DNA from: Mauremys mutica
Lineage: Eukaryota; Chordata; Testudines; Geoemydidae
DNA: 64,000 nt
Assembly: GCF_020497125.1 (NCBI RefSeq)
Contig: NC_059072.1
Location: forward strand, 276,564,045-276,628,044
Direction: 5' to 3'
Part shown: one piece after another, positions 11,320-21,989 of the stretch
How the letters are laid out: every line of letters begins with the position of its first letter
How positions within the stretch are numbered: position 1 is the stretch's first letter
The notes under the pieces: generated by a model
Seen by the model: the letters and a program-made list of their open reading frames with translations, nothing else
The model's database searches: none
Told to the model about the DNA's origin: nothing
Made by a program: the position numbers and the translations under genes

Positions 11320-12581
11320 TTATATAACAAGATGGATGCAAGCAGTCCCCTGCCCTCATGTAGAGCCTTATTGAAATAATCAGGCTCTGTACATGAGGGC
11401 AAGAAGTCTGCTTACATGCACATTATTGCTGAATGAAGGCCTAAATCTGTAACTTTAAAGCTACATTAATATACATTTTTGTATTTTTAATTTTCCTGTG
11501 GAAAATCACCTAAACCAGAGGAAAGATCCTGAACTACTGGGCACAGTAATTATAGTATTCTCCTAGTTTAACTGCTCACCTGGCTTAAATAACAGAGTTT
11601 ATAAGACCCCACTCTGTTTGCTTTTATAGAGATAATATATTCCTCTGGTGTATCTATAGACTCTACAGGATCATACAGATTGCCATGCATAATCTGTTTC
11701 TGCATTGAAATGTCTGCAGAGAAAGTTTTGAAAGGTGTCAAACTTCCCATGGAGATATTGGACGTGATGCCTGAGGCTGCTGTAAACATCCAAGTTTCCA
11801 TAAGTAGCAGAAGTTACTTTTCTATATGTAAAAATGTATGTTTTTAAATGTTTGTTTTTCAAAAATATCAAAAGGCCTATACCTCCAGTGCACTAGCTGC
11901 TCTCAATATATGAAATTGCAAAGTTCAGACACTTGTGATGTGAGAGCAAATAAACAAACTTTGAAAGTATTTTGAGTGGGAAAACACTGTTTTTCCTACA
12001 GTTCCATAACTCAGACCCATCAGAGGAGAATTTGTTAGTTCCTTCTAAAGTAAAAAATAATAATATTCTTCTGGAATGAAACCAAATAAAAGAAATTTCA
12101 GTCAGAAAGGAGATTTTTTTCAGTAGTGTATGAATATATGTATATGGAGGAGGTAAATGAAAATTCTGGTTTTATAATCGATTGATCTTTCACTACCATG
12201 AAAAACAAAGAAGCCTCAAGAGTTTAAAATGTCTGGGTCTTTTTAGGTACTTTTTTTTAGTAACTAAGTTTGCAATTTGATACATTACTTTTTAATATTA
12301 AATCTATATCTGTCCCTGAAAGTATTAAGGCACCTAAAGATGTAGATGAGTGTTTTTGAAATCCTGTCTATCTGCATCTATAGGCACCTAAATACCTTTA
12401 AAAATCTGACCATATCTCATTTTCCCTTTTTTAGGGAAAAAGTCAGCTAATTCACCCCAACCAATGGCCATACAGGACAGATGGAGTACATTATAAGCAA
12501 TGGGACACACTATTCATGAGGAGTATATCCCCAGTCCCTAGTGTCATTTCCTTGGTTCCAAGAGCTTTGGATAATCAAGGA
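11320..12581. other. No gene seen
   Basis: AT-rich sequence. The segments with GGCACCTAAAGATG and GGCACCTAAATACC (12329-12420) resemble an old sauropsid repeat. No coding frame is convincing. Confidence 0.45.
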
Positions 12582-12810
12582 CAGGGATCGGAAACCTTTG
12601 GCCTGCGGCCCACCAGGGTAAGCACCCTGGCAGGCCGGACCAGTTTGTTTACCTGCCGTGTCCGCAGGTTTGGCCGATCGCAGCTCCCACTGGCTGCAGT
12701 TCGCCATCCCAGGCCAATGGGGGCAGCGGGAAGCGATGCGGGACGAGGGATGTGCTTCCCGCTGCCCCCATTGGCAGGGGACGGTGAACTGCGGCCAGTG
12801 GGAGCCACGA
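12582..12810. mobile_element. hAT-type MITE, left part (right end replaced)
   Basis: It starts with CAGGGATCGGAAACC at 12582 and follows the family through both palindromic arms as far as the GCCAGTGGGAGCCACGA core. It then changes abruptly at about 12810 into unrelated GC-rich DNA. The right terminus and target duplication are missing. Confidence 0.8.
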
Positions 12811-13650
12811 GGTCTGGGGCTCCTGGCCAGCCCCTTGAGCTCTAGAGTCTGGGGCAGCCGCCCGCCCCCACAAACTTCGGGGTCTGGGCAGCCGTCCTAT
12901 CCAGCGTGGCGGGGGTCAGGGCAACTGGACGGCCATGTAGGGCAGCCACCTGTCCCAGTCTGGGGAAGTCATGCATCAGGAGTCTGGAGCAGCTGCATGG
13001 TGGGAGTCCAGGATCAGGGTCCAGGCTGCTGCTGCCCTGCTGCCCAGCCCGTGTGGTCCAAGTAACAAATTATGTGTCACATATGCAGCCCACAATGTGT
13101 AATTAGGTTTGCCAGATGTCCGTTTTTTGACTGGAACAGCCACTCTAAAAGGACCCTGGCATCTCCAGCTCCATTAAAAGTCCGATTGGCAGCACAGCAG
13201 GGGCCCGGGGCTAAGGCAGGCTGCCTACCTGCCCTGGTTCCATGCTGCTTCTGGAAATCGCTGCCAGGCCCCCATGGCCCCTAGGCACTGAGTCAGCAAG
13301 GGACTGGGAGGCTCTGCACACTGTCCTCACCACAAGTACCATCTCCGTAGCTACCATTGGCCGGGAACCATGACCAATGGGAGCTGACTGGAGCGGTGCC
13401 TGCCAATGTGAAGGCAGCATGCACTGTGCAGAGCCACCTGGCCACTCATGCACTTAGAGGCTGCAGGGACCTGGCGGCCGTGGACCTGGCAGCCACTTCT
13501 TCATACCCATGGTAAGCACCGCCAGGACCCCACACACACTCCCTCACCCCAACCCCCTGGTCCAACCTGGAGCCCTCTCCTGTACCCCAACCCCTCATCC
13601 CCGACCCACCCCCAGCTGGAGCCCTCACTCCCCTGCACCCCAACCCCTTG
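12811..13650. repeat. GC-rich composite repeat
   Basis: Within AT-rich surroundings this block is strongly G/C-rich. Around 13100 it has GCCAGATGTCCGTTTTTTGA followed by GGAACAGCCACTCT and AAAGTCCGATTGGCAGC. A related inverted copy appears near 30500-30570. A short hairpin surrounds CCATTGGCCGGGAACCATG (about 13356-13390). The end (13520-13650) is an imperfect C-rich tandem of CACCCCAACCCC-like units, the same kind as 31920-32060. I take the open frames here to be compositional, not coding. Confidence 0.45.
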
Positions 13651-13654
13651 GCCC

Positions 13655-13858
13655 ATACTTCCTATCTTTCCTATGCACTGGGATAGTTTGCTCTTGTGCC
13701 CTTAATAATGTTTCTCTGAAAAACTGCCAGCTCTCTGGAACTGTTTTCCCCCTTAGACAAGCTTCCCATGGGAATGTACCTACCAACTCCTTGAGCTGGC
13801 TAAAATCTGCCTTCTTGAAATCCACTATGTTTCTTGAGAAGTTGCCTGGGATGCTGTT
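13655..13858 (-). mobile_element. CR1-clade LINE fragment (ORF2 linker region)
   Basis: The minus-strand frame reads [20 protein letters not shown] ... [22 protein letters not shown]. It aligns by eye with [20 protein letters not shown] ... [22 protein letters not shown] in the CR1 ORF2 at 1339. This is the region between the endonuclease and the reverse transcriptase. It is a divergent family member and is cut off at both ends. Confidence 0.7.
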
Positions 13859-13859
13859 T

Positions 13860-14704
13860 TGACACTTCAGGTGATCATGTAACCTGGTATCGGACACCAT
13901 CTTGGACTTCTAGTGTTTTTCCACTAAGAGGGGTTGGGGGTCAAACTGGGAAACAAAGGATTCCCGCCATATGCAAATCCTATTTAAGGCTTGGTTCAAT
14001 CTTCATTGAATCTCCACCCAGAATGACAGCTGGAAACAGCTAGGAAACAAAGACAAAGGAGAAGGGGGTGGGGGGAGTACTGAACCTGGGCTAGGAATGG
14101 TGTCTGGCCTGTGAAGGATATACCTGGAATTTTAAGCTGCAAGCAAAAGCAGTTTGTCTTGAAGAAATTCTGCAACCTGCCTAAAAGAGCATTTAGGGTG
14201 AGAAATTACTATTTGTAGCTAATTTCTTTAGCGTATTAAGCCTAGTTTGCGTGTTTGTTTTATTTGCTCAGTAATGTGCTTTAATCTGTTTGCTATTACT
14301 TGTAATCACTTAAAATCTACCTTTTGTAGTTAATAAACATGTTTTCTCTTGATTGTAAATCAAGTATGTGTAATTCATAACTAGGGGATGGGGGAAGCTG
14401 TGTATATCTTCCTCCACATTTAGGGAGGGGGCGGATTTCATGAATTTATACTGTATAGATTTCTGTGCAGAGCAAGACAATATAATTTTGGGTTTACACT
14501 CCACAGGGTGTGTGCATTTGAATGCTGGGCAATCCCAGAGCTGAGTCTTCCTACACAGAGCTGATCTCAGTGTCTGTGTCCTTTTGCAGCTGGGTGTAGC
14601 CCTACCTGTGTGTGTGCACTGCAGGATGGGATTAAAGGAGTTCAGGCTGGTGGAACAGGCAGACTCAGTGGGACCCCAGTACATCAGGTGGCACAGATAC
14701 ATCA

Positions 14705-14735
<31 letters not shown>

Positions 14736-14755
14736 TGTGTAGGTAACCTGTCACA
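13860..14755 (+). mobile_element. LTR-like element, 5'-truncated
   Basis: It shares ordered blocks with the LTR at 25280-26190: ACAAAGGATTCCCGCC (13949 and 25702), a TATA-like block (TATTTAAGGC here, ATATAAAAGGGG there), GTTTGTTTTATTTGCTCAGT versus GTTTTGTTTTATTTTGCTTAG, and an AATAAA-type signal (TTAATAAACATG). It ends with CCTGTCACA at 14755. The left end is missing. A (TG)n run lies inside its last part. Confidence 0.55.
14704..14740. repeat. (TG)n microsatellite
   Basis: About 18 TG dinucleotide units are present, with a single TTTG interruption near 14731. Confidence 0.95.
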
Positions 14756-15122
14756 GTAGTAAAAAAAATTCTTCAGGATTAAATGATGGCACAAAGAGTA
14801 GAATTACTAAAATTGGTAGAAAATTTATGAAAGTAGATTCCCAAATGGCTGATTAAGGCATGATCAGATGCTGGCAGGCACATATAAAGCTGATCCATTT
14901 TCCCCAAAGATCTCTTCCCATCACCCTCCCTGATAGTGGAAACTCTACTGTCAGCATCATCTGAACAGCCCTCTTTTGACCCACACATCCATATAATATC
15001 TAAGTATTGCTGCTTCTTCCTGCATAAGATCTCAAAGATGCAACCTTTCTTGGCTGCCCACACAGCCAAAAAACTCATCAAATCGCTGGTCATCTTGTGC
15101 CTTAGCTACTGCAATCTCCTTC
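14756..15122. other. No gene seen
   Basis: The sequence reads like a decayed minus- or plus-strand LINE (for example TCATCAAATCGCTGGTCATC), but no motif is clear enough to annotate. The last five bases, CCTTC, are the left target duplication of the following LTR. Confidence 0.4.
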
Positions 15123-15936
15123 TGTCATAGGTTTATTCCCCACTTTGAACTTTAGCATCCACAAGATGGGGACCTGCATGGACTCCTCTAAACTAAAATC
15201 CTCGTTCAGATCTGGTACGCTGCCACCAGCTAGAAATTCCAGTGTCTAGCACACTCCCTGTTCCCCCAAAACTTTCCCTGGGGAACACAGATCCAAGCTC
15301 CTTGGGTCTTAACACAAAGGGAAATAGCCCATTCCCCCACCTCCCCCTCCCTCATCTGTCGGGAGAGATCACCTTGATTCAAACTCCTTGAATCAAACAA
15401 AGAGGGATTCTCTTTCCCCCCTCCTCCTCCTCTTCCCCTGAGATTCCAAACAAGGGAAGAAATCAATCAGGTTCCAAAAAGAAAAGATTTTATTAAAAGA
15501 AAGAAAGAAAGTACACTATCTCTGTAACACCAGGATGAAAAGATTACAGGGTCTAGCTTATAAAACCAGAGAGACTTCCCTCCCCCCTTTTCTCAGGATA
15601 ATCAAAAGTAACAGCAAACAGAAATAAAGAGATTTCTCCAGCCAACACACATTTGCAAATACAGAAATTAATTATAAGACTAACCCGCCTTTCTAATACT
15701 CACTATATTGAATAGAAGAGAATACTTCAGGAAGCTTGGAGAGCCTGGATATACATCTGGCCCCTCTTAGATCCAAAGAGAGAACACACCCCAAACAAAG
15801 AACACAAACAAAGACTTCCCTCCACAGAGATTTGAAATTATCTAGTCCCTTGATTGGTCCTCTGGTCAGGTGTCCGTCAGGTTACTGAGCTTTACAGGTA
15901 AAAGAGACCTTAACCCTTAACTATCTGTTTATGACA
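15123..15936 (-). mobile_element. Solo LTR with 5-bp target duplication
   Basis: The 814-bp segment starts TGTCAT and ends ATGACA, the short inverted ends of an LTR. A perfect 5-bp duplication CCTTC flanks it (15118-15122 and 15937-15941). Read on the minus strand it has a TATAAGC-type box near 15555 and AATAAAATC near 15490, in the right order for U3-R-U5. No internal region or second LTR exists, so it is a solo LTR left by recombination. A 5-bp duplication fits Ty3/gypsy or class III ERV-like elements; I cannot decide between them. Confidence 0.85.
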
Positions 15937-15941
15937 CCTTC

Positions 15942-17105
15942 TCACTAGCCTTCATGCCTATACTCTGACAATGTCATCTGCCTCATAAGCTCCCTCACTG
16001 AGTCACCTCCTTCATCACATCACATCAAACCAAACCTTCTTGTACTAATCTTCAAAATCCCATTTAACTCCATCTGCCCAATTTGTCCTATTAGTTTATC
16101 GTACGGTCAGCACTTCCCTTCATTTAGCCAGGAATGTATGCCCGCATTGCCCACCTGTCTGCCTCTTCCACAAGCACGTTTTCCCTCTCCCATTCTACTC
16201 CTTACTCATGGGAAAATCTTTCAGTCAAAATCTATAAAGCATACACTTTACTCTCCTTCATGATCTTCCCTTAAACTCACCTCCACTGTAAGGAAAGAAA
16301 AAAATTACCATCTGATAATATCTAAGCAGGTGGCAAATGGTGATTACCGCTACTGGCTAGTTCAAAAATTGCACCCACAGCTAGTCTGTGGTAAAACATC
16401 CTTAAAAATATCTACTTACCTCTCAGTGGAACTACTTAGCATCAGGCACATACTTAGGTACCTTGTTGAATTGGGAATTAGGTATTTGTACTGTGCCTAA
16501 GACAATGGGACCTCAGCCTGGTTCTTCTTTTTCTTTTCTGTGTCATTAAAACAACAACCATATATGTTCAAGTGTAAGCTGGCAACACAATTAATTGTTT
16601 TCAGTGTTGCAGAGTGGATGGCAGAGATACCACCAGGATATGATCATTTGGAACATTGGTTGACAAGATATTCCATAGTTTCAAGTCCATTTCCACAGTC
16701 ACAAATAGGACTGTCAGTCCCCATTTATCAAGGAGGTAGGCACATCTGCCATGTGATATAAATCAAAATGGACTATATTGTCATGGGAGGAAAAAGCCAC
16801 TACATTCTACAGTTGGGTCCATGATGAGATATTTGTTCAGGATGTTGGCATCCTTCCACCTTGCTCACCATTGACCTCTGGTTGGGGGGCGGGGGCATAT
16901 GAGGCTTTGCTCTAAAGTCACACCAAGATTGTGGGCTTGTGCCTTATCTACTGGCCTCAGAAATCCACACACAGTTTTACTCTAACTTTTCAATTATTTA
17001 AATGATATGCTGACACAACAGTCTTGATATGGTTTGATTTTAGTTACCAGTGTAAGAAATATTCTTGCATGGTTTTAAGGTCCTTGGTTCGGATTTGTTC
17101 TTTAA
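15942..17105. other. No gene seen
   Basis: Low-complexity to ordinary sequence. The stretch 16600-16850 hints at an old minus-strand LINE, but no motif is firm. Confidence 0.4.
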
Positions 17106-18128
17106 TGAGAACATAAGAATGGTTACACTGGGTCAGATCAATGGTCCATCTAGCCAGTCTCCTGTCTTCCAAAAGTGGCTGGTGCAGATGCTTGAAAGAC
17201 AATGAACAGAACAGGACAATTCTCAAGATCTCCCTCCCCTGTCATCCAGTCCCAGCTTCTGGCAGTCAGATGCTTTAGGACACTTGGATCATGGGGTTGC
17301 ATCCCTGGCTAATAGCTAAGGATATGTTTTTGTCATAGAAGTAACAAAGTCTGTGACTTTAAGAGACCTCCATGACTTCATTGACTTCAGCCATATGCCC
17401 CAGGACAGTAGAGATGGGGCTGCCTGCTCCCCGCTCCCCTGAGAAGTGGGGTTGGGGCTGCCATGAATTAGTGTTTATTGTCCGTGACCTGTGTCTTTGA
17501 CTTTAACTAAAAATAATTATGATAACATCTTAATCTTACTAATAAGAATTGATGGACCTTTTTTTGAACCCAGCTATACCCAGTTTTGAACCCAGTTATA
17601 CTTTTGGCCTTCACAACATCATCTGACAATGAGTTCCACAGGTTGACTATGCATTGTATGATGAAAACTTCCTTATGTTTGTTTTAAACCTGCTGCCTAT
17701 TAATTTCATTGGGTGACTCCTGGTTCTTGTTTTATGTGAAGGGGTAAATGACAATTCCTTATTCACTTTCTCCACACCATTCCCCTCTCCCCCAGTCCAC
17801 TTTTGTAAGCTTTTTTTAATATCCACTCATATGGAAACTGTTCCATACCCCTAACCCTTTTTTTTAAACCCCTTCTCTGTACTTTTTTTTACAGTTCTAA
17901 TATACCCTTTTTTTGAGATGGGAACCAGAACTGTAAGCATATTCAAGATGTGGGGGTACCATGTATTTCTATATTAGCAAGATGATATTTTCTGTCTGCT
18001 TATCAATCCCTTTTATAATGGTTCCTAACATTCTGTAAGCTTTCTTGACTGCCACTGCACCATGAGCAGAAGTTTTCAGAAAGTTGTCCAAAATGATTCC
18101 AAGATCTTTCTTGAGTGGCAAGTTAATT
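17106..18128 (-). mobile_element. Old CR1/L3-clade LINE, 3' part, first segment
   Basis: The plus strand starts GAACATAAGAATGGTTACAC and then TGGGTCAGATCAATGGTCCA, the reverse complement of the 3' end of a CR1/L3-like family. It continues through TTCACAACATCATCTGACAA, TAATTTCATTGGGTGACTCC and ATGGTTCCTAACATTCTGTA to CTTTCTTGAGTGGCAAG at about 18122. The collinear continuation (TTTTGTTGCCCAGTCATC) appears only at 19549, so the element has been split. Segment 17325-17520 is an extra insertion. Confidence 0.68.
17325..17520. repeat. Short insertion of a GTGACTT-rich repeat
   Basis: This segment interrupts the collinear LINE sequence. It has GTCTGTGACTTTAAGAGACC near its left end and GTCCGTGACCTGTGTC near its right end. 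It resembles a short non-autonomous repeat, class unresolved. Confidence 0.35.
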
Positions 18129-18547
18129 GGAGCTAGCGAACAAGAGCGGCTAACAGGGGAGTTTTGTGAGGGAGTTCTCCAGGAGAAGGAGGAGCAATTA
18201 TATGACCCTTGGGGTAAGTTCATTGTCTGTAGTGTGTGTATTTGTGTTTGCTGCTTGACTGAAATATACCGTGTGATCTATTTGTGCTGGGGCACCGTGT
18301 GCTGAGCCTACCAGCCTGATAGACAAGGCTGAGAGCTTCTTAACAAGGCTTTGATCCCTAAGCCCTTTAGCACCCACCAACACTTAACCAGGGGGAAAGG
18401 CTACTCAGGAAGACCAGGGCTTTAAAAATCCTACTTCTAAGCAACCAGAGGAGCTTAGTGAACAACAACAGCTAACAGGGGAGTTTTGCAAGGCCGTTTA
18501 GAGGGGAAACATGAGGGGGGCTAGATACACTTAACATTCTTTAAACT

Positions 18548-18620
18548 CCAGAGGGGTAGCCGTGTTAGTCTGGTTCTGTAGAAGCAGCAAAGAATCCTGT
18601 GGCACAGGATTCTTTGCTGA
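18548..18620. repeat. Short GTAGCCGTGTTAGTCTGG repeat
   Basis: AGAGGGGTAGCCGTGTTAGT followed by CTGGTTCTGTAGAAGCAGCAAAG is the start of a well-populated sauropsid repeat. The opposite end of what I take to be the same family appears at 39011-39098 in the other orientation. Here it sits in the LINE leader. Confidence 0.4.
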
Positions 18621-18737
18621 TTCTTTAAACTTAAAACTGAAAACATCTCCTGATAAAAACAAAACAACAACAAAGGAACGAGCTTCAGGAGTAAAAAGAG
18701 AGTGCAGGCAGATGTACAACAACAGAGTGGGAGCTAT

Positions 18738-19535
18738 CCAGTTTATTGCATCTGATGCAGCATGTATGATTACCTGCCCTATGGGCAGATGGTGTATGTG
18801 TGCATTCAGTGCAAGGAGCTTCTGACCCTCAGAGACCATGTACAGGCTTTGGATACCAGAGTGGCTGGACTGGAGGAGCTAAGGGAGACAGAGAGTTACA
18901 TATATAAGACTTTCTGGGACACAGTATAACAGTCCCACACCTGGGCTGACAGCCTCTGTGCTGTTGAGGAGGATGAAAGTCTCAGGGAAGGAGAACTTCC
19001 AGCTGGAGCAGAGGGAAATGATCTCATAGTTGGGATCCTCCTTCCAGATGATGCTGTGGTATCCTCTTGCACTGAGGATATCTCTACGGGGGAGGGGATT
19101 CCAGGTATTAGAAAGAAACGGGTATTAGTAATAGGAAATTTGTTCATTAGAAACATAGATAGCTGGGTTTGTGATGACAGGGAGAACTACATGGTGACTT
19201 GCCTGACAGGTGCGAAGGTTGCGGATCTCTCAAGACATCTAGACAGACTTATGTGTAGTGCTGGGGAGGAGCCAGTGGTTATGGTACCTCCATGGTAGCA
19301 TTCTCTGAAATGCTTCCAGTTCACGCACAGGACCAGTTACACAGGCAGAACTGCAGGGTCTCAATGAGTGGATGAGACAATGGTGTAGGGAGGAAGGGTT
19401 TAGGAACTGGGGAAACTTTTGGGAAAGGGCGAGCCTATAAAGGAAGGATGGGTTTCACCTAAATGAAAATGGAACCAGATTGCTGGTACTTCAAATTAAA
19501 AAGGTCATAGAACAGTTTTTAAACTAAGGGCTGGG
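18738..19535 (+). pseudogene. CR1-clade ORF1 (esterase-type), degenerate
   Basis: The frame shows an N-terminal Cys-rich segment (YVCIQCKELLTLRDHVQ) and a coiled-coil-like stretch (ALDTRVAGLEELRE). An SGNH esterase-like domain follows: RVLVIGNLFIRNIDSWVCDD and YMVTCLTGAKVADLSRHLDRL. The family's catalytic GDS block reads GNL here, so the nucleophile is lost. Stops and frame changes appear after the first third and again near 19298. The final part (DGFHLNENGTRL-like, about 19450) has lost its frame. Confidence 0.65.
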
Positions 19536-19548
19536 GGAAAGCTCTACC

Positions 19549-19745
19549 GTTTTGTTGCCCAGTCATCTAGTTTTGTGAGATCCCTTTGTAACTCTTTGCA
19601 ATCTGCCCAGGACTTAACTACTTGAGCAATTCTGTATCATTTGCAAACTTTGCTTTTCACTTTTAATCCTCCTCGCCCCCTGATCACTTATGAATATGTT
19701 GACCAGCATTGGTGCAAGTACAGCTCCTTGGTAAGTAAATTCTAT
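19549..19745 (-). mobile_element. Old CR1/L3-clade LINE, second segment
   Basis: TTTTGTTGCCCAGTCATCTA, then TGTGAGATCCCTTTGTAACT, TTTGCAATCTGCCCAGGACT and TATGAATATGTTGACCAGCA continue the reverse-complement LINE that broke off at 18128. Confidence 0.62.
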
Positions 19746-20830
19746 ACCTGTGCTTTCAGAGCAATGTCCTCAGCATAGGCACATTTCTGTGTTGACATTT
19801 GAGGAAGGTTGCTGGTGTAAATATGAAACAGGTTGAGTGCTAGGACTGGTCTCTGTGGTAGGCCATTGTTGAAATGTGGCCTTTTCACCAAGTAAAACCA
19901 TGAAACCTATGACAACGAGAACTTCTCCAAATAATTTTATCATTGCAGTCCATGGCTTTCAGAAGAATGCTATTCCACCATACAGTGTTACAAAAGGTAG
20001 ATAAGTCTAAGAAAGGAGCCCCATTCTTGAGTTTTTATTGGAATCCCACCTCAATGTGTGTTGTTAAGGCTAATACTTGATCGGTGTAAGTGTGGCCTGG
20101 TCAGAAAGCCATTTGTTCATTTGGTAACATTGCTTCTACAAATGGCATGATCCTGGTCAGCAATATTCTCTCCATGAGTTTGTATATCATGCAGAGGAGT
20201 AATATGGACCAGTGTGATGGTTGGAAATATGGGCTCAGCAAGGACAATGACCAGTGTCCCATGCCAGATACTTGGGGTAAGCTCTGGAATGAATATTGGA
20301 GAACAGTGCTTTCAGCCATGTCTGTTCTTGGATTCCAAGTGTGTTGTTGCTGTTGTTTTAAGAAATTTTGGAAAGATGACTTCAGCTCCTGTTGCTTTCC
20401 TAGCTTTTGTAAGTGAGGCAGCCTTGTTTACCTCTTCAAGTGAAAGGCAATGATGGGGGAGATGAGGCAGGTAGTAACCTGATTGCTTGTCAGAGCTCTC
20501 TGTACACTTTGCACTTAACAGACTTACCCCCTGGTACTTTTGATTCATAAGAAGTATTCTTCCAACTGCATCAGCTGTGGCATCAGGGTTTTGATGTTTC
20601 ATTGAGTTTGCAGCCCCAAGCTGATGCAAAAATAGCCAAACTTTACAACTAGACTGAGTAAAGTCCAGAGCTTCAATTGTCTCGATACATTTTTGACAGA
20701 GAATTAAATGCAGTGACTCTACTAGGAATTTTGAGCTTTTTGGGTCACCAAATGTTTGGTATGGTTTTAATAGCTTTTCTGTGTATGGTTTCCATCAAGG
20801 GATTTATTCTTTTTTATTTCTTTTTTCTTG
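19746..20830 (-). pseudogene. LINE reverse transcriptase remnant
   Basis: The minus-strand frame at 20319-20101 reads IYKLMERILLTRIMPFVEAM followed by LPNEQ. This is the early reverse-transcriptase region of a LINE (family pattern Y-K-hydrophobic-ER-...-R-...-LPxEQAGF). The frame at 20629-20312 has the preceding SLEEVNKAASLTKARKATGAE, matching the usual EV-x-A-hydrophobic-x5-K-A-G-D/E linker. The N-Y-R-P block is degraded. It is not CR1; the clade is unresolved. Several frameshifts are evident, so it is a fossil. Confidence 0.6.
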
Positions 20831-21126
20831 AAGCTGTTTCACCTGAATAACGAAAAATTTTGGGCTTTGGTGGAATCACATAAATGATGGCTTAGATTGT
20901 CATAGTGAATCCTGGCCAGTTTGCTTTTCAAAAGCTCCGTCATGGTTTGGAAGATGACATGATTACTGGGAGTTCAGTCCAAATGTGAATTATCACTGGC
21001 AGATGTTAACTGTGTGGAACATTGCTGAGACTGGTTCTGGAGGGATCCTGAGGGATTCCAAACTTGTCTTTGGGCACATGTGTCCAGCTTGTGGGTCTTA
21101 ATGCATCAGCCTGGTGCATATCCAGC

Positions 21127-21222
21127 ATGGGAAGCTTGACCAGGGCTGTGACACTTACTCTTGATTATCACTATTTAATACTTATGTTGTGATAGTGATT
21201 ACAGTCCTCAGCCAGATTGAGG
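21127..21222. repeat. Inverted repeat, left arm
   Basis: It pairs with the right arm at 21886-21980. Both share GGAAGCTTGACCAGGG, CTTGATTAT, ACTATTTAATACTTAT, TTGTGATAGT and ACAGTCCTCA in the same order when one is reverse-complemented. By eye about 85 of 96 positions match. Confidence 0.85.
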
Positions 21223-21344
21223 GGCATGTGATAACCTTCTTGTGGTCTACCCTGTCATCCAAACATTGCTTAATGAGGTGCTAGAAAGAACAGCAATGGA
21301 AATAAAAATTACCCTGAATAAAGTGATCTCTTCCAGAACCACTT

Positions 21345-21670
21345 TGAGAACCATAAGCCTGGCTCTACAGATTTGCCAATTGAATGTTGAAGGTATGTCC
21401 TGATCTAAAAGTGCCTACCTATATCACTTTATGCAAGATAATATGATTGATGTCTTTGCCCTATAGGAAACTTCTATCAAATATGACACAAGAACCACAC
21501 TGCTGTATTGCTAGCTATAATCTCATTTCTTCTCTCCATTATCTGAAATATGGCCTCTCCACATACATCAAGTAGGGAATTAAGGATTGTGAGGTGATAG
21601 ATGCCAGGAATAACCGCAGAACCTTTACCATCTCAATAAAAATTGGCAAATTAACTGTAGTTAATTATAA
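21345..21670 (+). pseudogene. LINE endonuclease remnant
   Basis: The plus-strand translation reads LQICQLNVEGM and, after a gap, YLYHFMQDNMIDVFAL then ETSI. This follows the APE-endonuclease start pattern (N-V-x-G ... hydrophobic-D-hydrophobic-hydrophobic-x-L-Q-E-T). A fragment like VNYKPLN lies near 21662, where the family has a Y-x-P-P block. Stops occur inside. It lies between the arms of the inverted repeat and in opposite orientation to the reverse-transcriptase remnant at 19746-20830. Confidence 0.45.
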
Positions 21671-21885
21671 ACCACTGAATATAGATTGGCCTTCTCCCCT
21701 ATCACCTGGCGATATTTCAGTGGTTTCAATAGCCACCACACGATATGGGCTATAATAGCAAAGATATTGCATGTGAGGCATTTGCAGAATGGTCATCAAA
21801 TGAAGACACATATTTTCTCTTTGATCAAAAGATGGGCACTTTTCATTCTGTCCACTGGAAGAGAGATTACTGTCAGGATCTGTTT

Positions 21886-21980
21886 CCTCAGCCTGGTTGA
21901 GGACTGTAGATACTATCACAATATAAGTATTAAATAGTAATAATCAAGAATGAGTGTCAGAACCCTGGTCAAGCTTCCTG
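21886..21980. repeat. Inverted repeat, right arm
   Basis: This is the partner of 21127-21222; the two arms are about 660 bp apart. The 20831-21126 stretch before the left arm holds nothing I recognise. Confidence 0.85.
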
Positions 21981-21989
21981 TGTTGGATA

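Larger units (their letters stand above)
18129..19548 (+). mobile_element. CR1-clade LINE 5' part inserted into the minus-strand LINE
   Basis: This block separates two collinear halves of the old LINE (17106-18128 and 19549-19745). Its first part has two related copies of a leader segment, GCTAACAGGGGAGTTTTG at about 18150 and 18473, which looks like a repeated promoter or 5'-UTR unit. ORF1 follows at about 18738. The block ends right after the ORF1 stop and GGGCTGGGGGAAAGC, so ORF2 is absent. A LINE 5' end without its 3' end is unusual, because target-primed copies normally keep the 3' end. A rearrangement or template-switch event is likely. Confidence 0.6.

Noticed and set aside
13448..13862. 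Proline-rich frames on the plus strand
   Set aside because: They are read from a C-rich tandem and the antisense of a CR1 fragment.
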